Source: Bacillus sp. ISL-41 (GTDB lineage Bacteria > Bacillota > Bacilli > Bacillales > Cytobacillaceae). From it: a stretch of 64,000 nucleotides of DNA. A program made the translations under genes and the position numbers. Where the stretch lies: NCBI RefSeq assembly GCF_018613235.1, contig NZ_JAGGQP010000012.1:52652-116651 (forward strand). The letters run 5' to 3'. Below, in pieces: positions 53,864 to 63,111 of the stretch (position 1 is its first letter; the number at the start of each line of letters is the position of its first letter). The notes beneath the pieces are model-generated. The model saw only the letters and a list, made by a program, of their open reading frames with translations, was not told the DNA's origin and did not search any database.

Positions 53864-54859
53864 CTAGTATGCCGAATTATAGATTGCGGCTGCGAATGTG
53901 GCTCTTGTTGCTTTTAAAGAAGAACCATATTTGTCCCCAGCGAAAATTGACGTCTTGTCGATTTGTTTCATGATTTGGATGGCATCATAAGCCCAGTATC
54001 CCGGCTCGATATCCGTATAGGCAACACTTGCTGATTGAATCCCTTGATGGCTGAGCTTGAAGGCTCTTTGGACGATGGCAGCCATTTCTGCTTTAGTCAT
54101 ATAATTGTTCGGTCGGAATGTGCCGTCTGCAAATCCTCCGATTACTCCCGCTTCCCTGATGGCAGCAATATCTGCCGCAAATTGATAGTTTGCCGGGACG
54201 TCGCTGAATCCTTCCAATGAAGTAGCTTGACGTTTCAGCACACGATTGATAATAGCAGCAGCTTGTCCTCTTGTCACAGGCTGTTCTGGCTGGAACGTGC
54301 TATTGTCGATTCCTTTAATTACATTTTGGTTACTCAACGTCAAGACAGCTTCATAAGCCAAATGTTCCTTAGGTACATCCTGATATTCACCAGGCTTTAA
54401 TACTGCTTCTTTTAAAACTCGCTTTGCTCCGTAAAATTTTGGTCCCCAATAAGAGCTGTCCAGTGAATCAATTTTGATTCCCCTGCTCGTTGTAGCACTT
54501 AAGAATTGGTTGTCTCCTATGTATATACCAGAGTGTGTAACCCCTGCTTTATTATATGTCTTTTCAAAAAAAACGAGGTCACCAGGCTGAAGGTTTGCTC
54601 TTGAAACTGGCTCCCCTACATTATATTGATCCGCAGATATACGCGGCATATCTACACCAATCTCATCATAGACATATCCAATGAATCCTGAGCAATCAAA
54701 TCCGCTTGGAGTCGTTCCTCCGTAAAGGTATGGGACTCCTATGTATTTTTTGGCAATCTCGACGATTTGCTCCTGCTGTGTTGCTGCCATGGCTGATTGG
54801 AATGGAAGAAAGGATACTAGTAATGTCGCTAAAATAAGCCGGGTAACAAACTTCTTCAT
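53864..54859 (-). CDS. SLH-anchored NlpC/P60 peptidase
   Basis: The 331-residue protein has a signal peptide (1-25). An NlpC/P60 domain spans about 28-150, with catalytic Cys in FDCSGFIGYVY and His in VTHSGIYIGD. Three SLH-type repeats follow from about 155 to 330 (GIDNSTFQPEQPVTRGQAA, GFADGTFRPNNYMTKAEMA). Such enzymes cleave gamma-D-Glu to diamino acid bonds in wall peptides. The third repeat lacks a clear GxADGTFxP motif. The enzyme domain stands first and the SLH anchors last, the reverse of the amidase and glucosaminidase here. Confidence 0.92.
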   Translation of the reverse strand: MKKFVTRLILATLLVSFLPFQSAMAATQQEQIVEIAKKYIGVPYLYGGTTPSGFDCSGFIGYVYDEIGVDMPRISADQYNVGEPVSRANLQPGDLVFFEKTYNKAGVTHSGIYIGDNQFLSATTSRGIKIDSLDSSYWGPKFYGAKRVLKEAVLKPGEYQDVPKEHLAYEAVLTLSNQNVIKGIDNSTFQPEQPVTRGQAAAIINRVLKRQATSLEGFSDVPANYQFAADIAAIREAGVIGGFADGTFRPNNYMTKAEMAAIVQRAFKLSHQGIQSASVAYTDIEPGYWAYDAIQIMKQIDKTSIFAGDKYGSSLKATRATFAAAIYNSAY

Positions 54860-55125
54860 TTTTACACCTCTGCCTCGTTGTTTTTTTGTTACAAATTATC
54901 AGAATTTGGTTCTATGTGACTATATTAGCAGAATTATAGTGTCATGACTTTTACGATTCTATTACAATTCTTTAACATCAGGTTATAAGGTCGTTATTTC
55001 GGGTAAAATACCTAATTATATCGGTTGGGTTTGGGAGATGTTTAGCTTTTTGGTAATAAAAACGTAATATTTATGCCATTTGTTACCGCTCGACAAACTT
55101 CGACACGTTTCGATATAATTATAGT
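54860..55125. other. Leader region of the NlpC/P60 gene
   Basis: The AT-rich 265 bases should hold the gene's promoter on the minus strand and, near 55090-55119, a promoter-like pair (TCGACA, TATAAT) on the plus strand. No gene is supported. Confidence 0.4.
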
Positions 55126-55300
55126 ACGTTAAGATTTTGGTTGGTAATCCATTTCGGCGCACCAACAAGCCATTTGGCACCGGATTGGTAACCCGGCGTC
55201 CCGACATTGATCTGGTAAATCGATGTCATCATTCGACAATCCCTGTCGAAATAAAGAAGCCGCTCCCTGATTGTTTAAAGGGAGCGGCTTCTTTATATTT
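55126..55300 (+). ncRNA. Possible structured small RNA with own promoter and terminator
   Basis: After the promoter-like pair TCGACA-18-TATAAT the next 170 bases are GC-richer than the flanks. They can fold into successive hairpins: GTTGGT/ACCAAC, CCGG/CCGG, GACATTGAT/ATCGATGTC and TTCGACA/TGTCGAA. They end in a strong terminator AGAAGCCGCTCCC/GGGAGCGGCTTCT. Part of the minus strand (about 55126-55240) also reads as a 37-codon frame starting MMTSIYQINVGTPGYQSGAK, so coding on that strand is an alternative. I match it to no known RNA family. Confidence 0.35.
55254..55296. terminator. Bidirectional intrinsic terminator
   Basis: AGAAGCCGCTCCC and GGGAGCGGCTTCT form a 13-bp stem with an A/T-rich loop and tail. 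It would serve the subtilisin gene on the minus strand and the possible RNA on the plus strand. Confidence 0.9.
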
Positions 55301-55374
55301 TGGCTCAGTTAAATTTAACTGTTGAATTTCGTTCAATGCGCTTTGCTTTCCACTAAAAAATCAACATTGGGACA

Positions 55375-57294
55375 TTATTTCAAAGCACTGTTATTCGCTT
55401 TTGACAGGAACACCGAGTAATTAGACCTCAGCATTTTTTCATTTGGTTTAAAAGTACCATCCGCATAACCAGAAACGATTTTTGCAGCTGCTAGATTGTA
55501 GATCTGCTGGTAGCCCGACATGCCAGAAGGCACATCCGAAAACCCTCCAACAGGACCCGCAGGAAGATTGTATGCCTTAGAAATCATGATGGACATTTCT
55601 GCACGGGTAACACTGGCGTTGGGATTGAAAGTGCCATTCCCAAGTCCGCTGATGATTCCTCGCTCTACAGCGGACTGTATGTAGCCTGAAGCAAAGCTGC
55701 TGCTTGGGACATCCGTGAATTTTGTTGATCTTTGTCTGCCATCAAGTTTCAAGGCCCTGCCCAGCATTGTAACTGCTTCTGCCCGCGTTACATAGCTTGC
55801 CGGCTTCAAGTAGTTCGATGCATCCCCTTTTAAAATCCCCTCTGAATAAAGGTACATCATATTCCGGCTGTACCATGCTGAGTTTGTGAGATCTGGTATG
55901 GCCGGGCTGTTCAATGACACATCCACTATCGAGGCCGTCTGTTTTACCCCGTTCAGCCATGGATATACCAAATACTCGAGACTGCCTTTTGCTCCATAAT
56001 CCCTGAAAAATTGACTGGATGCTTTCTCAGCAATCAGTTTTCCTCCCCTGTAAATAGAGTAGGATTGATATTTTTCCAAAAGCGGCTGCATGTTCAATTC
56101 AAAGGAACCTTTTCCATCTGCAGTATAAGTGATTGGCAGCTGTGGAGTTTCAACCGGGGCAGTATCTGCCTGCGCAATTCCAAATCCATAAAATCTATCC
56201 CTGCCAGCCGTTCCAAGGTCCCTGGCATTCTTTTGTAAAAGAGAGCGGATCTGTTTGTTCGTGTATCCTGGGTATTTTTCTTTATAAAGAGCAGCAATGC
56301 CTGCGACAAACGGGGCAGCCATCGAGGTGCCGCTCATGGTTCCATATCCACCTGAAGGAATCGTTGAGTAGATTATTTCTCCGGGAGCAGCAATCTCCAC
56401 TTCATAACCCGTTGAGGATGTAGAGACCCTGCGATTACTTTTGTCAACTGATGAAACCGCCATTACACTTTCATATTTCGCCGGATACATCACCGTTTCA
56501 TCTCCGCCGCTGAATGAGCCTTCATTGCCGGCGGCCGCAATTACAAGGATGCCATTTTGGTTAGCTTTGTCGACCATAGACTTGATTCCCATATCAGAGT
56601 ATGGTGTTGTCAGGCTCATATTAATGATATGGACTCTCTGGCTGATCGCCCATTCGATTCCAGCCATGATGGTGGAAGTGGTCCCATTCCCTTCGCCATC
56701 GAGAGCTTTAACCGCAAAAATTTCAGCCCCCGGCGCCACACCGACTATCCCTACATTATTATTTTTCGCAGCAATGATCCCCGCAACATGTGTCCCATGT
56801 CCATTTTCATCCAAGAAGGATTGTTTACACGCATCCTGGCTTATGGACTCATCCAACGTGCATTTCCCAGCCTTTACAGTGAGGTCCTCATGCGCTGAGT
56901 CAACACCTGTATCGATGATGGCCACCTTTACTCCTTTTCCGGTTAAAGTAGAAGGTACCTTTGCTTTCAAGTTTAAATTAGTATGGGCCCATGGTGTAAG
57001 TTGCCCGCTTGTCTGAAAGTGGTTCTCCTTGTGATAACTTTTTACTAAGCCCAGGTTTTGGAACTCTTCCAGTTTTGCCTGTTTAATATCTACTGCTGCC
57101 GCACCAACCATTTCGAATATTTGAATGATGTCGCCGCCACTATCTTTTATCATTTCCAGGGAATCAACATTTTCATAGAATACTATATACCGCCCTGGCT
57201 CTTCACCGATTTCTGCTGCAGCTGCAAAGGCTGACGGAACGAAAGTCAGAGCAATCAGAGCAACCGATAATAATAATCCAATACATTTTCTCAT
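55375..57294 (-). CDS. SLH-anchored subtilisin-like serine protease
   Basis: The 639-residue protein has a signal peptide (1-25), an inhibitor-like prodomain (26-95) and an S8 catalytic domain (120-380). The triad is D128 (IIDTGVD), H166 (NGHGTHVAG) and S324 (SGTSMAAP), with oxyanion N257. A beta domain follows (about 390-460). Three SLH repeats close the protein (465-639: AVTMLGRALKLDG, GNGTFNPNASVTRAEM, GYADGTFKPNEKMLRS). It should be an exported, wall-held protease that may process neighbouring surface proteins; targets are unknown. All key residues are intact. Confidence 0.95.
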   Translation of the reverse strand: MRKCIGLLLSVALIALTFVPSAFAAAAEIGEEPGRYIVFYENVDSLEMIKDSGGDIIQIFEMVGAAAVDIKQAKLEEFQNLGLVKSYHKENHFQTSGQLTPWAHTNLNLKAKVPSTLTGKGVKVAIIDTGVDSAHEDLTVKAGKCTLDESISQDACKQSFLDENGHGTHVAGIIAAKNNNVGIVGVAPGAEIFAVKALDGEGNGTTSTIMAGIEWAISQRVHIINMSLTTPYSDMGIKSMVDKANQNGILVIAAAGNEGSFSGGDETVMYPAKYESVMAVSSVDKSNRRVSTSSTGYEVEIAAPGEIIYSTIPSGGYGTMSGTSMAAPFVAGIAALYKEKYPGYTNKQIRSLLQKNARDLGTAGRDRFYGFGIAQADTAPVETPQLPITYTADGKGSFELNMQPLLEKYQSYSIYRGGKLIAEKASSQFFRDYGAKGSLEYLVYPWLNGVKQTASIVDVSLNSPAIPDLTNSAWYSRNMMYLYSEGILKGDASNYLKPASYVTRAEAVTMLGRALKLDGRQRSTKFTDVPSSSFASGYIQSAVERGIISGLGNGTFNPNASVTRAEMSIMISKAYNLPAGPVGGFSDVPSGMSGYQQIYNLAAAKIVSGYADGTFKPNEKMLRSNYSVFLSKANNSALK

Positions 57295-57365
57295 GCAAAT
57301 TCCCCGTTTCTTTTTATAAAGCCCTTGTCAGCATGTGCAAAGGAGCGATATTTCGCCAAATATAG

Positions 57366-57397
57366 AGGAAAAGGAGTCTATTAGCAGACTCCTTTCC
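57366..57397 (-). terminator. Probable terminator of the amidase gene
   Basis: GGAAAGGAGTCT and AGACTCCTTTTCC pair with a six-base loop and are followed by a modest T-rich tail on the minus strand. Confidence 0.65.
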
Positions 57398-57426
57398 CAA
57401 TGATCATAAGTTCATATTATCCTATT

Positions 57427-58848
57427 TTAGTTTACATTGCTATATAGATAGGAAACGTTGTAGCCTTTCGCCTTATAGTAATCCAGGATTCCAAGGTACA
57501 TTGCTTCCGCAGCTTCCTGACGCCACCATGATGAAGCAAGCTTCGGGTTATCAATGGAGCTATCGATGAAGCCTAACTCAACCAATACAGCTGGCATTGT
57601 GTTTTCACGGATAACATGGAAATTACCATGGTCAACGCCGCGATCCACCAATTTCCAGGCCTCAAGTAAGCGAGTTTGAATTTTCTGGGCTAACAGCTTG
57701 CTATCTGCGGTATAAGGATTTGTCGCAGCTGAATTGTAGTAATACGTTTCCGTTCCATTAGCTGTAGCATTGAATGCGTTAGCATGGATACTGATGAAAG
57801 TATCGGCCCCCACATTTTTCGCAAAGCTTACGCGCTCAGCCAGTGTCAGGTAAACATCTGTTTCTCTAGTAAGCTTGTAAGAGAACGGTGTTTTTGCAAG
57901 CAGTGCCTTCAGTTTTAATGAAGTATCAAGGACGACTGCTTTTTCAGTTATTCCATAACCTGTTGCACCAGGATCCTTGCCGCCGTGACCTGGATCGATC
58001 ACAATCATTTGTGAAAATAATGGATTCGGGTTAGAGGCAGGCAATGGCTTGTTCATAAAGTCAGGATAAGTTCCCGCTAAATAATATCCATGTACAAGTC
58101 CTTCTACGTTTCCTGAACGAATGAATACCCAATCTCCTACTTTATAAGAAGCCTCTACTTGAGCGCCGTCAGGCAAAGCGTCAACTTTATCGAAATTTGT
58201 TGATGGGCCTGTTCTGACATTCAGCGTGTCACCGCCCGCATTGACTTTTAGATCTCCGCCAAACTCTTCTGTTGCATTAATACGGTATTTATAATTGATT
58301 GCTCTTGCTAAAAACACAGAAAAGTCAGCTCTGGTAATTTGAAGCTCATATCCGAAGTTACCAGGAGAAATCCCCTGAGCGATCCCTTTATCCATCAGCA
58401 TTTTCGCAGCTGCAATGGAATCAGAGTAGCCGCCATACAAAAACGCCCGATTAATCAGAACAGCCATCTCACCGCGCTTCACTGGCTGGTCAGGACGGAA
58501 AGTGCCATCATTGTATCCGGTGATGATATTCTTTTCTACAGCAGATTGAATAAAGCCTGATGCAAAACTACTGCTATCCACGTCCCTGAACATTGTCACC
58601 CGCTTTGTGCCATTCAAGTTCAGCGCACGGCCAAGCATCGTAGCTGCTTCAGCACGAGTCACAATCTTGGTAGGGTTAAAATACCCCCCTGTTCCATTCA
58701 CTATATTTCCATTGGCAAGGTATGTAATCTCAGCATAAGCTCTGTGTGAACTTTCCAGATCATTAAAGGATACAGCTGCTTCTGAGCTTTTTGCTGTCAT
58801 TGGCAGAATCAACAAGACAAGTACAATCATGGAGACAAATTTCTTCAA
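57427..58848 (-). CDS. SLH-anchored N-acetylmuramoyl-L-alanine amidase
   Basis: I place the start at TTG 58848, ten bases behind AAGGGAG. The 473-residue product has a signal peptide and three SLH repeats (about 25-185: GTGGYFNPTKIVTRAEAA, GYNDGTFRPDQPVKRGEM). An SH3b domain follows (about 195-255, VNAGGDTLNVRTGPSTNF), then an Amidase_3 domain (270-465). Zinc ligands are seen in VIDPGHGGKDPG and FISIHANAF, and the catalytic Glu in VLVELGFIDS. It cuts the bond between muramic acid and the stem peptide, probably in wall turnover or cell separation. Confidence 0.92.
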   Translation of the reverse strand: MKKFVSMIVLVLLILPMTAKSSEAAVSFNDLESSHRAYAEITYLANGNIVNGTGGYFNPTKIVTRAEAATMLGRALNLNGTKRVTMFRDVDSSSFASGFIQSAVEKNIITGYNDGTFRPDQPVKRGEMAVLINRAFLYGGYSDSIAAAKMLMDKGIAQGISPGNFGYELQITRADFSVFLARAINYKYRINATEEFGGDLKVNAGGDTLNVRTGPSTNFDKVDALPDGAQVEASYKVGDWVFIRSGNVEGLVHGYYLAGTYPDFMNKPLPASNPNPLFSQMIVIDPGHGGKDPGATGYGITEKAVVLDTSLKLKALLAKTPFSYKLTRETDVYLTLAERVSFAKNVGADTFISIHANAFNATANGTETYYYNSAATNPYTADSKLLAQKIQTRLLEAWKLVDRGVDHGNFHVIRENTMPAVLVELGFIDSSIDNPKLASSWWRQEAAEAMYLGILDYYKAKGYNVSYLYSNVN

Positions 58849-59163
58849 AATCCGCCTGCTCCCTTCGTCGTTTTTTTTACATTTTATCACATGGAAGTGG
58901 TGCCTGAATCATCCAATTTATCTAGATAAAGGTGCTTTAGGTGTAAAAAATTAGGAGGTGAAAGGGAGAGTTGTTGATATAACAACGTTTACAGCTTTTA
59001 GATTTGGAATAAATTACATGTTTCAAATCAATTGATTTTGGGGAAATAAATAATTTTGGATGGATTGGAAACTCTTATGAGACAGATTTACAGAATTTTC
59101 ATCAAAAATCGCAACTTATTATCTATTAATCTTTCGTTGCTAGGTGTCTTTTTTACTAGCATG
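58849..59163. other. Intergenic stretch without a supported gene
   Basis: The 315 bases hold the amidase promoter region and nothing else I can support. Confidence 0.4.
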
Positions 59164-59201
59164 AAAAATCCGGAACGATAAATAGCTCGTTCCGGATTTT
59201 A
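59164..59201. terminator. Intrinsic terminator of the lipoprotein operon
   Basis: AAATCCGGAACGA and TCGTTCCGGATTT form a 12-13-bp stem next to the stop codon at 59199. Confidence 0.85.
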
Positions 59202-59539
59202 ATTGAGTATGAGTAAAAATGCAGCTTCATCTGAACCAGGCAGTGAAGCATCCCCTACACCATCAGAAAACACCTTCACTTTTTGCCCAACCACTAGCTT
59301 TCTTGTTATGAAGGAAGGAATCATTTTGGTGTCATAAAAGGTTCCTTTGAATTTGTAGATTTCTTTCAATTCCTCTTCCGTTTTCCCTTGGATGTTTTCC
59401 TCCGAGTCCCTAACCAGCCAAATATCTTCATTAGATACGCTGATTATATAACCGGTATTTATGTGATTGGCTTCAGTGAAAATGAAGGCAGAAATACCGA
59501 GGAAGGCGATTATCCTGTGATAATTAGTGTTTTTTTCAT
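59199..59539 (-). pseudogene. DUF3221-like exported protein, frameshifted near the start
   Basis: ATG 59539 follows AAGGGGG, but after nine codons the frame stops (MKKTLIITG). A second frame then encodes IIAFLGISAFIF and a DUF3221-type domain (GYIISVSNEDIWLVRDS ... VVGQKVKVFSDG) to the stop at 59199. One extra A in the run of seven A after the ATG would join them as a signal peptide plus domain. This could be real decay, slippage on the A-run, or a sequencing error. It is 12 bases from the lipoprotein gene upstream. Confidence 0.65.
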
Positions 59540-59550
59540 ATCGTGCCCCC

Positions 59551-60066
59551 TTAATTTTTCGCGCCTACAGTTATAGTGTGGGCCAGAACTAGATCTTGTT
59601 GGCCTTTCTCTTTAGCCTTCAGGACTTTTAACAATCTATATTTTCCTTCCTCAGAAATCATTTCATCCAACATTTTGTTATTAATTTTCTGATGGTAGCC
59701 CCCATTAGGGCCAATGTATTCTGTTCTTCCTTCAAGAGATGCTTCTTTCGGGAATGGAACCTCATACCAGGCACCGTCAATAAACTTTTCCACAGTGTAT
59801 TCAGGACTAGATAAAAAAGTATGGGAGCCATTATTGTATATTTCCAGGAACGAAAATTCAGGAGCCGGTTTAATCGGATGCATCATCAGGGCTATTCTAA
59901 GATTGTTCTGCTGATCCTCACTCGTCAATTCTCTGTACTTTGATTTGATTTTTTGATCCGTTGCAACCTTTGTTTGCAAGGGTTCGTTCTGAGAAATGGG
60001 TTCTTGCTGTGATGTACAACCGGTTAGTAATAGAGCTCCTGTCAGCAAAATGGCAACTCTGTTCAT
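59551..60066 (-). CDS. Lipoprotein with Ig-like (Big_14-type) domain
   Basis: The 171-residue product has a lipobox (LLTGCTSQ, Cys about 17). The domain has features of the small Ig-like group seen in Firmicute lipoproteins (FLEIYNNGSHTFLSSPEYTV, DGAWYEVPFP, GPNGGYHQKIN, GKYRLLKVLK). It is similar to the next gene upstream, 12 bases away, so the two are tandem duplicates. Outer-face, membrane-anchored. Function is unknown; family naming is from pattern only. Confidence 0.75.
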   Translation of the reverse strand: MNRVAILLTGALLLTGCTSQQEPISQNEPLQTKVATDQKIKSKYRELTSEDQQNNLRIALMMHPIKPAPEFSFLEIYNNGSHTFLSSPEYTVEKFIDGAWYEVPFPKEASLEGRTEYIGPNGGYHQKINNKMLDEMISEEGKYRLLKVLKAKEKGQQDLVLAHTITVGAKN

Positions 60067-60078
60067 ATCTTTCCTCCT

Positions 60079-60579
60079 CTACCCGTCGATGGTTAAAGTA
60101 AGAGCTAGTACAACATCCTTTTGGCCTTTTTCTTTGGGCTTCAGGACTTTTATCAGCCTATACTTTCCATTTGTATAATATTTTTTGTCGAATACATTAT
60201 TGATCTTTTGATGATATCTTCCTCCTGGCCCAATATAAGCGGTTTTTCCAACGAAATCTGTTCCCTCAGGAAGAGGCATCTCATACCAGGCTCCATCGTG
60301 AAGTTTTTCTATCATAAATTCCGGACTTACTAAATACGTTTGTGAACCATTATTGGAGATTCCCAGGTTTTCAATAGGAGGTGGAGGTAACATTAGGTAC
60401 ATTTCACCTGCCATCACTATTTCTTTGTCTTCATTGGTTAATTCACCGTACTTCGATTTGTTTTTTTGAACTGAAGCCGCACTTATTTCTTTGTTACTAT
60501 GTTGAGAAATGGTTTCTTGATAAGGTTCACATGCGGTTAGCAAAAGCATTCCTGCCAGTAAAATAGTGAATCTTTTCAT
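60079..60579 (-). CDS. Lipoprotein with Ig-like (Big_14-type) domain, paralogue
   Basis: The 166-residue product has lipobox LLTACEPY and the same domain as its neighbour (DGAWYEMPLP, GPGGRYHQKIN, GKYRLIKVLKPKEKGQ). Identity between the two looks highest in the second half. It is the first gene of a three-gene operon that ends with the DUF3221 pseudogene. AGGAGG precedes ATG 60579. Confidence 0.75.
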   Translation of the reverse strand: MKRFTILLAGMLLLTACEPYQETISQHSNKEISAASVQKNKSKYGELTNEDKEIVMAGEMYLMLPPPPIENLGISNNGSQTYLVSPEFMIEKLHDGAWYEMPLPEGTDFVGKTAYIGPGGRYHQKINNVFDKKYYTNGKYRLIKVLKPKEKGQKDVVLALTLTIDG

Positions 60580-60660
60580 AGATATCCCTCCTACCTATGA
60601 GTAGACGATTTTTTACAGAAAAGGTTTTAATGTTTTTATAAAAGTGACTTTTTACCCAAT

Positions 60661-60690
60661 AAAAAAAGCAAGGTGACGGGCACCTTGCTT
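60661..60690 (-). terminator. Intrinsic terminator of the DUF4855 gene
   Basis: AAGCAAGGTG and CACCTTGCTT pair around a 5-base loop, followed by TTTTTTT on the minus strand. The stem overlaps the stop codon. Confidence 0.85.
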
Positions 60691-62389
60691 ACTGTTCAAC
60701 ATTAGGTTGATTCTTATATGCCAGGCTGCTCAACAATTGGTACGCCTGGTAATACGAAGGCTGATCTGAATATTTCACCATGCGGTCCACCATCCCGATT
60801 CCCTGGTAAAAAATAAGGCTTTGCCCCGGGAGGTTATATCGATGAGCCATTTCGATGTATTGTTTGAAATTTTCTATACCAGCATCTATTTGGTGCGGAC
60901 CGTACTGATCAATTTCAATATTGATCCCGCTTCCGTAAATCTGCGCGTTCAGAAATGCCCTGTGCAGACGGGCTGGTGTGTCGGTAAGCTTAAGCCTGAA
61001 AGCATTTGGCTGTAGATAGGCGCCATCAAAGCCGTAATTTTTCCAGCGATCGAAATTGGATGAAGTCGCATGAGGAGAATAGATGAAGCTCATTCCCTTT
61101 TTATGGATTTCCTCTGAAATCTTCGTCACCAAAATCTCATCCTGAGGATGTCCCATTGTTTCACTCATCCAGTAATAGCCTTTAAGTTCCAGGTTCGAAA
61201 ATTCAATAAGCCTCCAAAGCGTCTCAACCTGATCCATATACCAGCTGGCTAACTTCTGGCGCTCGTCCATATTGTTAGGATACACCTTGCCGTCGACACC
61301 AATGAAATCCCCGGTCATTTTTGGATAAGGAATGGAGATATAGACATTGGCTGTTTTATTAACATTTTTTGCTGATTCATTGAGATTATTAAGGACTCCT
61401 TCGTCAGCAAAGGTATGGTTCATATACCACCACCAGTCCATATAATTCGAATCATTTTTGGCGTGGTAGCCGAACTCTCCCCCCGGATAGCTTCTGCCCA
61501 GAATGATAAAGGTATCGAACAATGTATCGGTACCGCCATCGGAGGTAAGGTATGATTTAAAGTATTCGGGTGTAAAAATGTTTGTGTTTTCTGCTCCATT
61601 ATAAATAAGTGCTCCATTTTGGATGCCGGTCTTTTCGAGCTTGCCCGGTTCCTCTGAGTAGGTAACCAGTGTATTGCTAACTGGATGTACAGTCGCTTTT
61701 GGATAGTTTATCGCAAGATTGATTGCTTCTTCGGCATTTCTCACTGTATGAAGAATCTCACCATCCTGTTTGACGGTATATTTTAGCGGCTTGCTGTAAA
61801 TCCGGGAAAGGAACACCGAGAATTGCAGACGGTTCACTGACAGGTCAGGCCTGAAGGTTCCATCTCCATACCCAGTTGTAATGTTATTCACTGCAATCGC
61901 ATCTACGTACTTATAGAAAGGATCGGTTTTTTTCACATCAGTAAAAGATGATTGGTTCTTGCCTTCATAGGCGAAGCCTACCGCCAGCACTTTGGCCATT
62001 TCTTTTCTCGTCAGCGGCTCATTGGGCTGGAATTTCTTCGCATTCAGGGTGAACATGCCTTTGTTGACTGCGTAGATTACCTCCTGATACCCTCTTGTCG
62101 AAGGATTCATATCGGTCGGAATCAGCACCGGGTTTTCAAGGACTGGGAGCTTCATTGCACGCCCCATCATAACAGCGGCATCCAGACGCGTGATCGTTTT
62201 GTTAGGAAGGAACTTACCGCCGAAACCCAGGATGACTTCTTTTTCGGTCAAAAATTTTATATCATGATAGGCCCAGTGGCTTTGGGGAACATCGCTGAAC
62301 GTTGTGATCAATTTGGTCGCTCCTGCCTTGTTTGGTATGTAACCGAATAGGATGGCAAAGCTCAGAATTATGATTGTTACTTTTTTCAT
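60689..62389 (-). CDS. SLH protein with DUF4855 glycosidase-like domain
   Basis: ATG 62389 follows AGAGGT; a start at 62467 lacks a site. The 566-residue product has a signal peptide and three SLH repeats (about 28-195: HWAYHDIKFLTEKEVILGF, ITRLDAAVMMGRAM, GYGDGTFRPDLSVNRLQ). A linker follows, then a DUF4855 domain of about 280 residues (FIILGRSYPGGEFGY, LKGYYWMSETMGHP, GINIEIDQYGPHQID). DUF4855 looks like a TIM-barrel glycosidase-type fold, but no activity is known to me. Acidic residues in YYWMSE and INIEID are candidates for catalysis. Confidence 0.88.
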   Translation of the reverse strand: MKKVTIIILSFAILFGYIPNKAGATKLITTFSDVPQSHWAYHDIKFLTEKEVILGFGGKFLPNKTITRLDAAVMMGRAMKLPVLENPVLIPTDMNPSTRGYQEVIYAVNKGMFTLNAKKFQPNEPLTRKEMAKVLAVGFAYEGKNQSSFTDVKKTDPFYKYVDAIAVNNITTGYGDGTFRPDLSVNRLQFSVFLSRIYSKPLKYTVKQDGEILHTVRNAEEAINLAINYPKATVHPVSNTLVTYSEEPGKLEKTGIQNGALIYNGAENTNIFTPEYFKSYLTSDGGTDTLFDTFIILGRSYPGGEFGYHAKNDSNYMDWWWYMNHTFADEGVLNNLNESAKNVNKTANVYISIPYPKMTGDFIGVDGKVYPNNMDERQKLASWYMDQVETLWRLIEFSNLELKGYYWMSETMGHPQDEILVTKISEEIHKKGMSFIYSPHATSSNFDRWKNYGFDGAYLQPNAFRLKLTDTPARLHRAFLNAQIYGSGINIEIDQYGPHQIDAGIENFKQYIEMAHRYNLPGQSLIFYQGIGMVDRMVKYSDQPSYYQAYQLLSSLAYKNQPNVEQ

Positions 62390-62520
62390 GGTGTATACCT
62401 CTTCTTTTACTGCGAATTTTATAGTCCAATAATGTATGTATCGTCCATACCTGTTAAATATTAACACAACTATAGGAGTTTTTCATGATTTTGCATGCAG
62501 CCTGTTGCGGTTTTTCATAT

Positions 62521-62557
62521 AAAAAAGGCGGTTCAATAAGCTGAACCGCCTTTTTTA
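62521..62557. terminator. Bidirectional intrinsic terminator
   Basis: AAGGCGGTTCA and TGAACCGCCTT pair around a short loop, with A and T runs on either side. Confidence 0.9.
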
Positions 62558-62631
62558 TGAAATATATATGATTAAGTTTTTAACACTGAATGATGTGATG
62601 ATACATTTATATTTCCAGCTCGGGCTGAGCG

Positions 62632-63006
62632 CTATTTCTTATATGTTTCGATAATGTATTTGGCTTCCATTTTACAAGAATAATCAAATTCCCTGCCATG
62701 CTTTGTCTGAAGGCTCTCAATCTCCTCCATTTGAGCTTGCGTTGGCGCTTCCGTGAAAATTTTGTTGATTACCTCATTGATTTTCACAGCTAACTCCTCA
62801 TGAAAAACGGGATCCGCCTTCATTTCATCACTAATTTGGCCGTACCAGGAAGCTGAAGTCTCGATATATTCCTTCCATTCCCTGATGAAATCCTCAACAT
62901 TAAACTTATCTTCATTCCAGCCAATCCTACCCATATACTGCTCAAAAGACGTAGTAATCGACCTGGAAATGCTTATCTTAATTCCAGAAGCAAGATCTTT
63001 AAACAT
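62632..63006 (-). CDS. Unknown 124-aa protein
   Basis: A frame from 63204 would include translated repeat sequence (KKRAEEPSLC twice), so the true start is more likely ATG 63006 (MFKDLASGIKISISRSI). The ribosome site there is weak (AAATAGG). The product is helical and acidic with a Trp-containing centre (WNEDKFNVEDFIREWKEYI). It has no signal peptide. I do not recognise it, though the helix content recalls effector-binding domains of MerR-type regulators. Confidence 0.5.
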   Translation of the reverse strand: MFKDLASGIKISISRSITTSFEQYMGRIGWNEDKFNVEDFIREWKEYIETSASWYGQISDEMKADPVFHEELAVKINEVINKIFTEAPTQAQMEEIESLQTKHGREFDYSCKMEAKYIIETYKK

Positions 63007-63111
63007 CCTATTTAAGGAACCCCCTACACGTAATGCGATAATGTATTGCACTAAAGTATAACATAAATACAATACCACACTACCCATAAAAAACACAAAT
63101 CCAGGAAAATG

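Noticed and set aside
55137..55325. Plus-strand 62-codon frame
   Set aside because: It has no ribosome site and runs through the stem of a strong terminator.
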